Part shown: in pieces, positions 24,259-35,343 of the stretch
How the letters are laid out: each line of letters begins with the position of its first letter
Position numbering within the stretch: the first letter of the stretch is position 1
Notes under the pieces: model-generated
What the model saw: only the letters and a program-made list of their open reading frames with translations
What the model was told of the DNA's origin: nothing
Databases searched by the model: none
Assembly (NCBI RefSeq): GCF_012273895.1
Contig: NC_052129.1
Span: forward strand, 496,001-560,000
DNA from: Zerene cesonia
Lineage: Eukaryota > Arthropoda > Insecta > Lepidoptera > Pieridae
DNA: 64,000 nucleotides
Reading direction: 5' to 3'
Position numbers and translations under genes: made by a program

Positions 24259-24450
24259 TACATACTATAAAACAAAGTCGCTTTCTCGGTCCCTATGTCT
24301 CTATGTATGCATCAATCTTTAAAACTACGCAATTGATTTTGAAGGGTTTTTTTAATAGATAGAGTGATTCAATAAGAAGGTTTATATGTATAATAACATC
24401 CAGTAAACTATTCCGACTTTAACGAGTGCCAAGCCGCCGGCAAGAGCTAG
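24259..24450 (+). mobile_element. Helitron-like element (TATAAAACAAAGTCGC type)
   Basis: Full-length-looking relative of 62430-62641: ...AAAGTCGCTTTCTCGGTCC, ATCTTTAAAACTACGCAA, TTTTTTTAATAGATAGAGTG, then CCGGCAAGAGCTAG|T. Confidence 0.5.
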
Positions 24451-24589
24451 TAAAATATAATCTAGAAAGCATATTTCATATTCATAGGTTCCTATCATAA
24501 TGTATTAAGCATGAATAATAATACAAGAAAAAAAATATTTATTCAGATACTTGACAGTTTTGACAAATCTATACATACTCATAATTAAA

Positions 24590-24732
24590 AAAAAAAATTG
24601 CTTTGAACGCGCTAATCTCAGGAACTACCGAGGCGATCTCAAAAATTCTTTTATAGTTGGATATGTACGTGATCCCTGAGTGCTTTGGCTATAGGTGTAT
24701 GAACCACGATCGAAACCGGGTCGGATCGCTAG
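24590..24732 (+). mobile_element. Helitron-like fragment ending GATCGCTAG
   Basis: CGCGCTAATCTCAGGAACTAC...AAAATTCTTT...GAAACCGGGTCGGATCGCTAG, a forward relative of the inverted copy at 41997-42145. Confidence 0.45.
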
Positions 24733-24849
24733 TTGAAGGATAAATCTATGTAAAAGGTAAGTACGTATTGCACGTACAATCAATAGATAATTCAAAGTAA
24801 AGAATAATTTAAAATTATAACAAAATGCATTTTATATGAGGTTTCATAT

Positions 24850-25045
24850 TTCTAACCGATTCCAGAAAAAGGACGTGGTTGTGAATTCGACGGCACTTTT
24901 TGTGTTTGTAACTTCATTACTTTTTGCTGGGTAAAACAATTTTGATGATTTTTATCAAGTTCTTATAAAGTTGGTGCCTGCCGTGTAGTCCCATTTAAAT
25001 GGGGTCAAGTTCTGACTACTTGGAGGCGGTTTGTTAAAAAAATAT
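24850..25045 (+). repeat. Dispersed repeat, unidentified family (second copy)
   Basis: Longer copy of the repeat at 19990-20165, with GGACGTGGTTGTGAATTCGA, GCTGGGTAAAAC, GGTGCCTGCCGTGTAGTCCC and GGAGGCGGTTTG in the same order. Confidence 0.5.
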
Positions 25046-25213
25046 TATTAAACAGATAATTAAACAAAATTAGATTTGAACAACTTTTTATACAGTAGGT
25101 CTTAAAACAGATAACAAATATTTTCGCATCTAAATGCACACATTCACGAATGTATAAGAAAACTTATTGTAACTTATCAATAAATGAGGTACACTAAAAA
25201 TAATCAACAAAAA

Positions 25214-26179
25214 CTATTGCATAAATATATCCGACGACGATAGCTTAATATCATGTCCGTGGGGGGTGTCGTTGCGTTGTTTTTGAACAATTTGCTGAAG
25301 ATCATGCTCCTGTACGATAGAAAATATTTTACTCTTCGCTACATTGAGATGATACGGAGAGAACGTTCTTAAAGTCGCCCCAATGCTGAGTAAAAATGCA
25401 TCTACGGGATCCGATGAATCGAAATCAGCCGGTCCTGATGTGTCAGCGAATACTGAAGAAGACTCCTGTTCTTGCATATCAATAACTTCACGCTTTTTCT
25501 TCCGCCTTCTCTCTGTTGTCTTTTCCACCTTTGGCTTTATTGGCTCATCTGAGTCATCGCAGCTATCGCGACCTTCACATGTATCGTTCATTTGATCACT
25601 GCCTCTATCTGAGTCCTCTTCGCTTATTTGAACGATATCACGGTAGAATGGCCTTAAGAATGACATCTCTTTCTCATATTTATATTGCTTGCGTCGGCTG
25701 CCTTTGTTGTTTGTCAACTGTCGTAGTATTCGCCTGTACACATCTCTTATGTTTATCCATCTGTCTTTGCAATCTGAAGCTGAAATAAAATAAAGGATTA
25801 ATAAAATTATTGGACTTAAATTGAACCATATTTTTTTAGTTTAAATAAAATGAAATAGAACAGTACTGTTATTTACATCGTATCTCTTAAAACACAATTA
25901 ATAAACAAAACAAAAATTTAATTTACTAATATCGCAAAATGCAAATCGAGTACTAATCTAGGTCGATTAACTATAGTAGGAACTCGAATACATACAAACA
26001 GATAAAAATCGTCAATTATAAAACATACCTGGCCGCTTCAGCTCGTCACCAATCTTTTGCCAAGCAACCTCCCGTGAATTAAAGTCCATATATTTGACAT
26101 GATTATTATCATACAGCACGGGGTTTTCTCGGACGAGTTTTATTAATTTCTTGTCGAATTTTTCTGGCGGCGGGAACAT
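25214..26179 (-). CDS. MADF-BESS domain protein 1 (two exons)
   Basis: Exon 1 26029-26179, exon 2 25214-25779, joined in phase 1 across a 249-base intron; 238 residues. The MADF domain (residues ~6-95) starts FDKKLIKLVRENPVLYD and continues over the junction as ASDCKDRWINIRDVYRR. A Lys/Arg-rich linker follows (ERRRKKKREV), then a BESS motif (DAFLLSIGATLRTFSPYHLN ... KIFSIVQEHDLQQIV). This insect family, typified by Adf-1, binds DNA through MADF and other proteins through BESS. The start at 26179 places MADF near the N-terminus, as usual; an upstream ATG at 26302 would add an odd Thr/Arg-rich leader. The closest relative is the gene at 32224-33202. Confidence 0.88.
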
Positions 26180-27248
26180 GGCGACGCGGCAACGTCGCAC
26201 CGTCGTGCGCGTCGTACTCGTTGTCGTGGTCGTGAATCGTATTATCGTAACGAGCAAATGAATATAGAATGGTGTTGCCATACTTCTTATTAAATTACCC
26301 AAGTGGCATTAGATGTTTGAGTATGTTCTACCTTAAGTAACTCTAAAAATTTGTTAAATAACAAACTCCCAAGTCGCAGTTGAAATCTCTATTGAATTTA
26401 AATGTAAATTGTTAACTTTTTTATTAAATATACTTATATTATTTATTTATTACATACAATTGATAACTAACATGGATATATGTAGTTTAACATAAGATGT
26501 ATTTAAACTAATTAAGTAAAAATAATTGCAGTCGAAAAAAAGCTTGAGACCATACATTCAACCTCATCACGGTAGGTATATATAACAGTTTTAATTACCA
26601 CGTCATTTTATAAATATCGAAATAACCCATTATTAAAATACTTATATTCGTACAAAACATGTTTTAGTATTGAAAATCGTTGTGTAACCCAAAGAAACAG
26701 TAAAGAATTTATTTAAAAATTTATACAAAAAGTTACCTATAAAATGCCAAACCTATTTTTTAATTAAATGTGTTCTTTTTGTAATAAAAATTTTTTTTAA
26801 AGTAAACTGAATAAGTAGTTAATCGGCTGCGTAATAAAAGGTCAAAGATAACGAAACTTACCTCTAAAACTAGGAACAGTAAAAGTGATATACTGGCAGC
26901 ACTGTTTTATTTTGACAGTTGAATCATTCGTTCTGAAATCCAACAGTTTCGTTACAACAGTAGATATATTTATAAAATCATAATATTACGTGAATATGTA
27001 TTTTTTTATCAAATCGTAGAGAGAAGTTATATATCGTATTGTTTGATTTCATAGTAATTCATGTTGAACTTGATTTATGTTCGGTTCTAATATTCAATAG
27101 CATTGTAAGAAGTAATGGATCTCCCATTTCGTCCAAGCTTTTGATTCTATCCTATGACTGCTATAGTATTTGGGTTTCTTATAATTTATACCAATAATAG
27201 AAAGCTCTTTTAGTTCGTTCGTTTGAACATACTAATCTAAGGAACTCA

Positions 27249-27575
27249 TCATCATCATCATCATCATCATCATCAGCCCATATATGTTCCCACTGCTGGG
27301 ACACAGGCCTCCTATGAGGGTTCAGGCCATAATCCACCACGCTGACCAAGTGCGGGTTGGCAGATGTCACATGTCGTCGAACTTTTAATTCTTGGACATG
27401 CCGGTTTCCTCACGATGTTTTTCCTTCACCGTTTAAGCAGTGGTGATGTTATCCACATGCGCAGATAAATTGGAAAATCAATTTATTTCCTGCACGCTCG
27501 CCCGGTCTCGAACCCCGACTTATCGATTTTGAAGTCCGAGGTTCTCACCACTGAGCCACCACTGCGGGACCGATA
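27249..27575 (-). mobile_element. Complete tRNA-derived SINE
   Basis: On the - strand it starts with a tRNA-like head: GTGGCTCAGTGGTGAGAACC (A box) and GGGGTTCGAGACCG (B box). It continues through CTGCGCATGTGGATAAC and GTGAGGAAACCGGCATGTCC and ends in a (GATGAT)n tail seen on + as CATCATCATCATCATCATCA. It is the reference copy for the fragments at 574, 7183, 22000 and 56671. Confidence 0.75.
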
Positions 27576-27649
27576 AAAAAATATATTCTACTTAGAAATC
27601 ATACATCGCCACACGGCGTTAATTTGTGTTTACTATTATACGGTGAATT

Positions 27650-27820
27650 ATTACATAAAAACCCTTACCCTTATCACTTCGGGGTATGATAAATAGATGT
27701 TGGCCGATTTTCAGACCTACCCGATATGCACACAAAATTTCGTGAGAATCAATCCAGCCGTTTAGGAGTATGGTAACTATCATTGTGACACGAGAATCTT
27801 ATATATATAGAGATTAAAAC
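27650..27820 (-). mobile_element. Helitron-like fragment, inverted
   Basis: Carries the GATGTTGGCCGATTTTCAGAC and GTGACACGAGAATCTTATAT landmarks of the 7489-7676 element in reverse. The 3' CTAG end is missing. Confidence 0.45.
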
Positions 27821-28869
27821 CATTTTAATAAACATATTTTCATTTTTCAGCGTCTATTTCATAAAACAGCAAAATGACGAAGTATATCGCGGTTTTAGCC
27901 GAGAATAAGCCACGCCTACATACGCTGCAGCATTTCATAAGTTTTTTTTATGGCAGAGCAAGCCAAGGAGCAGATGAGACATCTCATGTCAAGTTTGTCA
28001 TGTACATGAAACTAACATCTATAAAAGTGTTTTAACTTTTGTTTTTTTAAATATGAATTACATTTTAATTTTATATTGATGATTTAGCTTTTGCCGGCAG
28101 CTTCCTTCCCGTGGCTTAGCCATTCTGGAGTAACAAACGTATAATTTTACTCTAATTTATGTGAGTTGAACTTGCTCTGGTTTTTATACAGCTGCACATC
28201 GATATTTATTTTATTTTACCCAAAAATTAACCTAATTAATCACACTATTTTTATTAATGTGAAAATTTGTTTCTTTGGATGTTTGACCGTCAATCAGGCT
28301 GAAACTACTAAACAGATTTTGATGAAATTTCGTATACAGAAAGGGTATGAGCTGAACTTTTTATCCCGTTTAAATACTCCCTTGGGATAAAACAGAAATC
28401 TTGATATCCGGGCGGAGCCGGGACAAGCGTCTAATTCATTCATATTTTCACTACAATTAGTTCAGAATCTTAAGATTTGTTTATTTGACCATTTAAAAAT
28501 GCATTATTAAAAATTTACGATTGGGTTCATTTACAAAAATGTCAATATGAAATTGCTTTATTACAAATAACATCACAGAATCTTCGTTTAATCTTTACGC
28601 TATATACATTAGGTTAGATTAACAATTAGTGCATTTTGCGTATTTTTTAACCTTTCCATTCAACTATATAATATATAATCAGAACTATGTCGAATAAAAG
28701 ACTACATATTCTATTTCTTCAAACATAACTAATCTGGATGACTTCTAAATAGCATTACTTGGGGTATAACTATTCTCCTTAAATCTCGATAACAATAACC
28801 TTACACAAAAAAATAAATACAACAACCATAACTTTAGATGTAAGTATCAATAGTGTATCAACAGTAATC

Positions 28870-29085
28870 CAATAAAAAAAGTGAAGTCCCGTGTCCCCTA
28901 GTGGGGTATGGGGCAGATGATGTACATCCGTTTCACTGATCGATTTTCTTTAGGGACAAGTAGGTGATCAGCCTTCTGTGCCTGCCAGACCGAGACATTT
29001 TTTTTTTGTGCGTCACCACCGAGAATTGACCCTCCCCTTGGAATTGACACCCCTCGGTTCTACGCTCCAAATAATCCAATAACCC
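28870..29085 (+). repeat. LINE-end-like dispersed repeat
   Basis: GAAGTCCCGTGTCCCCTAGT...GATCAGCCTTCTGTG...CAGACCGAGACA resembles a retrotransposon end frequent in Lepidoptera. I know it as a repeat but not by a secure family name. Confidence 0.4.
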
Positions 29086-29175
29086 TCTAAAAATCGATGA
29101 ATAAAAGAGTGAGGAAAACCTTAAACCACAGACAAAAGCACTGGGTTAGTAACAGACAATGGTCTTCACACTTCA

Positions 29176-30979
29176 CTACCTATTATCAGTACTGGTGTTT
29201 GGCTGGCTGTCCTTTTCCATGATCTGCTGCAGCTCGTAATCCTGGACAATTTGGAAAATCTTGCTCTTAGCTTGATTCAGGTAACATGGTGTCAATTTGC
29301 GAAGCGTTGACCCTATTGTGATAAGAAAGACATCGAGCGGATCAGAGGGGTTCAAGTCCTGGAAATCGAAGGTGTCGTCCCGTTTGCGAAACACTGGCTT
29401 CAGCTCGGTTTCCCGCCCAAATACCTCTGTTCCAAACACTTCTACGGGTATTTCGACTTCGCTAGCCTCTTCCAAATAGTCCGCGTAGTCGTTTGAACTC
29501 ATCTCTCGGAAGTAGGGGAGCATGAAGGAGAGCTCCTCCTCGTATTTGTAGTTGTAGCTCTTTTGGTGCGGGTTCCGAAGCCGGTCCCTGAGCTTCCGCC
29601 GCATCATGTCCCGGATGTTGATCCAGCGAGATTTGCATATGCTGGCTGGAAGACGATAACTTTAATATGTGACAAATATATTCTAATCTTTGTAGTACAT
29701 ATTTCTTTATCAATAGAATTTAATAAAAACTAACTTAGAGTAAAAAGTCAAAACTACTTTGATATAAATAAGTATTTTTAACAAAAACCTGAACTGCTTT
29801 CAAATTGTCCGAACTAGAACAAATATAAATGGGGTAACACGAGAACACGAGAACTCTTAAAAAAAAAGGAATCCTCAAAATCGGTTCCCCGAGTCGAAAA
29901 ATTAAACTCAATTTTTTAACGTCGAATCATAAATTTCTGATTCGAATTAAAAAAAAAATCGTGTTGCATAGACCAATAATTATTTTTAAATATTACATAA
30001 AACACAGACAACCAATATAAACGGAGCGTCTATGAATAATGTAGCAATACTCGTAACGTAATTTTTTTTTAGTGCTGACGAAGAAAAAAATTCATATCGA
30101 AATTGGTACCTCAATAATAATTATGAAGCTAAATTATTGTGACATTTACATTATATTCTAGCACCCATTAATTTACACTTAACAATTCGTAAACAATGTC
30201 ATTGAGGTCAAATTTATTCACATCATGAAATTATATGTAGATGATTTGTTATTTATATTTATCGCGTACGAATGAATAGCAACCTAATAGTTTTAAAAAG
30301 TAAATGCCTGTATTTTTTATTTATTTATTTTGGGAACACTATTGAATGGCTGAACGAATTTGGATGCAATATGAGTTTTGGAACCGAATCAATTTCAAAT
30401 AGATGAGTGGGTAGCGCTTATAGTTATTATATTGATTTATTGTTCACTTTTCAGTGGTTTTAAAATCGGTTAATATTTGGTTAAAGAAATTACTAGTTTA
30501 AGTACCTATTTAAAAATAACTTTAAATGAAAAATACATTATATTTAAAACCTACGGTCAAATTGAAAAATCATTAAAAAATTAAAGTTATTTACATCCAA
30601 AATTAATATTATTTAAATTTAGCTACTAATGTAATGGCACATTCTTTTTGTTTAGTGATCAGTAGTTCTACTTATGTTAATATACTACGTAAGTTTCATG
30701 TAAGGACATAAAAAAATTCTTAAGTAAGTTCTCGATTAAACACATGTCATAATGAGACCTATATAGCTATATCAAAACACCTATAAATAGATTCAAAAAA
30801 TGATAAGTTGATTAATAATAAATACCTGGCCTATTAAGTGCATCGCCGATTTTTTGCCAAACTACCTCTCTATTATCAAAGTCTAGGTATTTCTTGTGCT
30901 TCGTGTTGTATATTATTGGATTATCCTTCACTAATTGCAGCAATTTTAAATCCAATGTTTTATTAAACGGCAGAGGCAT
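29176..30979 (-). CDS. MADF-BESS domain protein 2 (two exons)
   Basis: Exon 1 30826-30979, exon 2 29176-29645, phase 1 junction over a ~1.2 kb intron; 207 residues. MADF begins LDLKLLQLVKDNPIIYN and crosses the junction as ASICKSRWINIRDMMRRKL. The BESS motif is DVFLITIGSTLRKLTPCYLN followed by KIFQIVQDYELQQI. It is clearly more divergent than proteins 1 and 3, and its linker lacks their Lys/Arg-rich block. The acceptor CTTCCAG|CCAGC is preferred over the one four bases downstream because it restores the conserved A-S/A-x-C-K junction. Likely a DNA-binding regulator; no target is predictable. Confidence 0.85.
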
Positions 30980-31084
30980 CGTGACCCGTGAGTCGTGATA
31001 TGTAGAACTGACGCGACGACTACGACATGGGAAAGTGATACGGACCGGCAACGCCGCACGCAAACAATAAGTTTTAATTAACAT

Positions 31085-32223
31085 TCATTTGGATTTATTC
31101 ATTAGTTACCTCTATAATCACGTACTATCGTTCACTTATCGTTTATCTTTCAGTGTATTTCATTGTTTTTGATGTTAAATTGCATTACGAAACATGGCGG
31201 GAACGAATTGATCGGAACGGCAACGCCGCGCGACCCGTCACGCGTCCGATACGGGAGCGACCACACCTAATATCATTGGAGCTATGCGATTATCGATCTT
31301 ATGGGCTTGAAAATATGTATAGTTTCTATTTTTAGGTTTAAAGTTATACCTATAGATCTCAAAACAACGTTATCGAAATCATATTTACCTACGTGATGAT
31401 AGCATACCTCCTAGTTTATGATAACTAGTTAATTTATATCTATAATTTATTTTAAAGTCGAACGCGAATCGTTAATAATTCTAATATACTGATCCGCTTT
31501 TATCCGATAGGTAGTTCCATTATAGACGTATTACAGTCGATTTTTATTAATTTTAATTTTATGTTAATGAAATAAGTTACATAAAGCTTAAATTTTATTT
31601 TCTCTTCGTAGTTCAGAATCATTTGATATTTCAATAGCTCAGATTCGTAATGTTTTAAGCGTCCATCGGATAAACGAAACTAGACAGTTGAATTTATAAC
31701 ATTTAAATTTTTCAATAGAATATGTTACAAGGCATAATTTGAAGAGTAATTTACTACCACAAAAAATTAAATAAATGATATTTAATAAAATAGGACAAAT
31801 GTATTTCTAAAAATTTTCGTACAAACTCAACACCATAATATAATGAAAACATAATTAATAATCTATTATAAAACCTAACGCATTTTCTAGGAAAAACATG
31901 TTTATCGAAGCTTATCCGAGTATAATTATGTTTTAATTAATAAGAAATTACAAACAGATTAACAACATGGAAATCTTTAAATTAACAAAAAATAACTCTT
32001 ATATGCGAATCAAATTGCTCAAAAATTTCTGCTTATTTTACATTCGAAATAAACACAACAGCGTCAATGATAGTTTAGCATTTTTTGTATTTGTTCAATT
32101 TTATTATAGACCTGCATAGCTTTCTAGTGCTAGACGCACGCGAGTTCTATGAAAAGATTTAAAACCTTTCCTACATCAAGTACCCTTACTATGGACTTCA
32201 GCCTTATATTGACACTATTTATA
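31085..32223. other. Spacer between MADF-BESS genes 2 and 3
   Basis: AT-rich sequence with a short GC-rich patch (31195-31265, GGAACGGCAACGCCGCGCG) resembling the sequence just upstream of the gene 2 start. From 31544 rightwards it belongs to the block that is repeated after the N gap. No gene seen. Confidence 0.5.
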
Positions 32224-33202
32224 TTACTTTAGTTGTTCCATTATTATTTGAGTAGAAGCAACATTAGATTCCTCCTCTTGCTGTTGAACAATTTGTTGCA
32301 AATCGTGTTCCTGTACTATTGAAAATATCTTAGTCTTTGCAATATTTAAATGATATGGAGAGAATGTCTTTAAAGTCGCACCAATGCTGAGTAAGAATGC
32401 ATCGATAGAATCGGATGTGTCAAATTCGGATGCATCATTGAATGACACCGTTTCAAATTCATGCACATCTACAAACTCTCTTTTCCTTATTTTCTTCATT
32501 TTACGTTTTTTCTTCAAAGGTTCCGCAGAGTGTTCACTTTCAGTCGCGAAATCACACTCATAGTTCACCGCGTCGTCGCATGGATCTCCAACAAAATTTA
32601 CATCTTTAAAGTACTGCCTCATAAACGACATCGAATTTTCATATTTATATTCTCTATGTTGACCACGTTTTTGGGATAGTCGAAGCAGTCGTCTGTATGC
32701 ATCACGGATGTGCACCCATCTGGTTTTGCAATCTGCCGCTGAAGAGCGGAAATAATCATTTATGATATCGTTAAATGACATGATAATCAAATTAACAAAA
32801 AAATATTAATTCGATAAAAAATTTAATTTATCTAATACACATTCAACTATTTACAAAGAAGGTTTTAATGCTTAAGATTTCATTTTGTTCATTTTATATT
32901 GTATAACTATTTAAATAAAAATATTTTACTTGAAAGCAAACACTTGTAGTGAAATAAAAACTGCATTATAATTTTACATTTAATCCACTTAGAATTATTC
33001 TTGAGTACTAACAGGACAAAACCAACGATATCGTAAATGTATAATTTGACATACCGGGCTTTTTTAATTCATCACTTATTTTCTGCCATACGACTGTCCG
33101 AGCATTAAAGTCCATGTAATTGGGGCAGTTATAATCATAAAGCACTGGATTTTCTTTCACCAGTTGCATTAATTTCAAATCGAATTTCTCACTGTATAAC
33201 AT
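32224..33202 (-). CDS. MADF-BESS domain protein 3 (two exons)
   Basis: Exon 1 33055-33202, exon 2 32224-32738, phase 1 junction, 316-base intron; 220 residues. MADF opens FDLKLMQLVKENPVLYDYN and continues as AADCKTRWVHIRDAYRRLL. A basic stretch (KKKRKMKKIRKRE) could be a nuclear localisation signal. The BESS motif DAFLLSIGATLKTFSPYHLN is nearly identical to that of protein 1, so the two are recent paralogues. It is transcribed away from vinculin exon 1, with 876 bases between the two start codons. It is duplicated at 36036-36967. Confidence 0.88.
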
Positions 33203-34078
33203 GACTGATTTTGTTTGTAGCTATCGGACGACAGTCGCGTATCGTCAATCGTGTCATGGTCGTTTATCGGTTCGAATGTCAAATTGACAGTTAGTATTGC
33301 TAGATATATAAAAATATTTAACTAAGAATGTTGGAGATTTAATTACTATTATATTCCTAGTATGTAAAATATAGTATTTGAAAGAAAATATCACCAATAT
33401 TAAGCAGTACGCGAAGAATAGAAGGATAGAAAATTCATAGGATTTAGGTCTTCCTAACTTGCTAATCTTTTCATTTTAATATTATGATTACTTAGAAAAA
33501 AGAAAAACACCAATAAACCGTAAATCATATTAACTTACAATTTGAACATGGGTTTAACATTAAAAGCAACATCAAAAGGATTTTACAATTTCACATTGAT
33601 AAGTTATGCTTCTCACTGCCATTTGCTCCAGTTTAATGTTATTTGCCTATTTTGTTTTCCTACAAATTGATTTAATGTATTTTATAGACAGTTAAAAATG
33701 TCGGTAGATTTATCGATAAAAGGTACATTTTAAATAATGAAATAGAAACATTGCATTATACGTAAGATGATCTTCTTGTGGATTGGTTAAATTCATGTCA
33801 AAAGATGATTCGGACAAATGTCATGTGTCAGTGCAGCTAGTGGCACTTGCGCTGCGTTCGGACTGACGACTGCGTGAAATTGTAGTCGCAAATCTCAGTC
33901 GACGAGCTTAGTGTCTTTTTGGTTGTGTACAAAATTTATTTATTTTCGTTACGTTTAACAAGAATTGTTATTGTATTATTTCGAACTCTTTGGTTGTGTT
34001 GTGTTACTTGTGTTTAGTTTCGTGTGGCATTGAGGAGGCTGGTACTTTAATCTAATGTAATTAATATCAACATCCAAG
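33203..34078. promoter_or_regulatory. Divergent promoter region of MADF-BESS 3 and vinculin
   Basis: 876 bases separate the two outward-facing start codons. A perfect 8-base TATCGATA (33711-33718), the DREF-type element of insect housekeeping promoters, lies inside it, and a TCAGTC initiator-like site is at 33895-33900 on the vinculin side. No TATA box stands out. The vinculin 5' UTR probably starts within the last ~200 bases. Confidence 0.45.
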
Positions 34079-34135
34079 ATGCCTGTGTTTCATACTAAGA
34101 TAATCGAAAGTATTTTAGAGCCGGTCGCTCAACAG
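34079..34135 (+). other. Vinculin exon 1, first copy (likely assembly duplicate)
   Basis: Encodes MPVFHTKIIESILEPVAQQ, the canonical vinculin N-terminus, followed by GTGAGT. It is identical to 37844-37900. It lies at the end of the contig before the N gap, within the repeated block 31544-34343. Confidence 0.8.
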
Positions 34136-34343
34136 GTGAGTCAATGAATTTTATTTTTAGTCGTTATCTAGATGCATTCATTGGATTAGATTGAAAGGTT
34201 ATGGCATTGCTCTAATTAAAAAAAAAGTTTTAAAAAGTTTGCATTGTTAATCTTTGTCTTGAGTTTCTGGGACACAAATTGTCTTATATCGCGTGAAGAA
34301 CTTTCAAAAATGCCACTCCAGTTTGTTTGCATGGTTAACCAGA

Positions 34344-35343
34344 NNNNNNNNNNNNNNNNNNNNNNNNNNNNNNNNNNNNNNNNNNNNNNNNNNNNNNNNN
34401 NNNNNNNNNNNNNNNNNNNNNNNNNNNNNNNNNNNNNNNNNNNNNNNNNNNNNNNNNNNNNNNNNNNNNNNNNNNNNNNNNNNNNNNNNNNNNNNNNNNN
34501 NNNNNNNNNNNNNNNNNNNNNNNNNNNNNNNNNNNNNNNNNNNNNNNNNNNNNNNNNNNNNNNNNNNNNNNNNNNNNNNNNNNNNNNNNNNNNNNNNNNN
34601 NNNNNNNNNNNNNNNNNNNNNNNNNNNNNNNNNNNNNNNNNNNNNNNNNNNNNNNNNNNNNNNNNNNNNNNNNNNNNNNNNNNNNNNNNNNNNNNNNNNN
34701 NNNNNNNNNNNNNNNNNNNNNNNNNNNNNNNNNNNNNNNNNNNNNNNNNNNNNNNNNNNNNNNNNNNNNNNNNNNNNNNNNNNNNNNNNNNNNNNNNNNN
34801 NNNNNNNNNNNNNNNNNNNNNNNNNNNNNNNNNNNNNNNNNNNNNNNNNNNNNNNNNNNNNNNNNNNNNNNNNNNNNNNNNNNNNNNNNNNNNNNNNNNN
34901 NNNNNNNNNNNNNNNNNNNNNNNNNNNNNNNNNNNNNNNNNNNNNNNNNNNNNNNNNNNNNNNNNNNNNNNNNNNNNNNNNNNNNNNNNNNNNNNNNNNN
35001 NNNNNNNNNNNNNNNNNNNNNNNNNNNNNNNNNNNNNNNNNNNNNNNNNNNNNNNNNNNNNNNNNNNNNNNNNNNNNNNNNNNNNNNNNNNNNNNNNNNN
35101 NNNNNNNNNNNNNNNNNNNNNNNNNNNNNNNNNNNNNNNNNNNNNNNNNNNNNNNNNNNNNNNNNNNNNNNNNNNNNNNNNNNNNNNNNNNNNNNNNNNN
35201 NNNNNNNNNNNNNNNNNNNNNNNNNNNNNNNNNNNNNNNNNNNNNNNNNNNNNNNNNNNNNNNNNNNNNNNNNNNNNNNNNNNNNNNNNNNNNNNNNNNN
35301 NNNNNNNNNNNNNNNNNNNNNNNNNNNNNNNNNNNNNNNNNNN
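34344..35343. other. Assembly gap (1000 N)
   Basis: Exactly 1000 N, a placeholder length. The flanks are two copies of the same sequence, so the true gap size may be negative. Confidence 0.98.

Larger units (their letters stand above)
23060..25213. other. Intergenic region after the chimera gene
   Basis: AT-rich spacer between the chimera's polyadenylation signal and the first MADF-BESS gene. It holds the 28-bp minisatellite, two Helitron-like elements (24259-24450, 24590-24732) and a dispersed repeat (24850-25045). I see no gene. Confidence 0.6.
26303..29175. other. Intergenic region between MADF-BESS genes 1 and 2
   Basis: No gene seen. It contains a complete inverted SINE (27249-27575), an inverted Helitron-like element (27650-27820), another fragment near 28300-28436 ending GGGACAAGCGTCTAAT (relative at 59090-59182), and a LINE-end-like repeat at 28870-29085. 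Confidence 0.55.
31544..34343. repeat. Duplicated block, left copy
   Basis: Matches 35344-38108 along its whole length with scattered substitutions and a few indels. One ~50-base segment (about 32893-32942) is missing from the right copy. It ends exactly where the N run begins. Confidence 0.9.
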
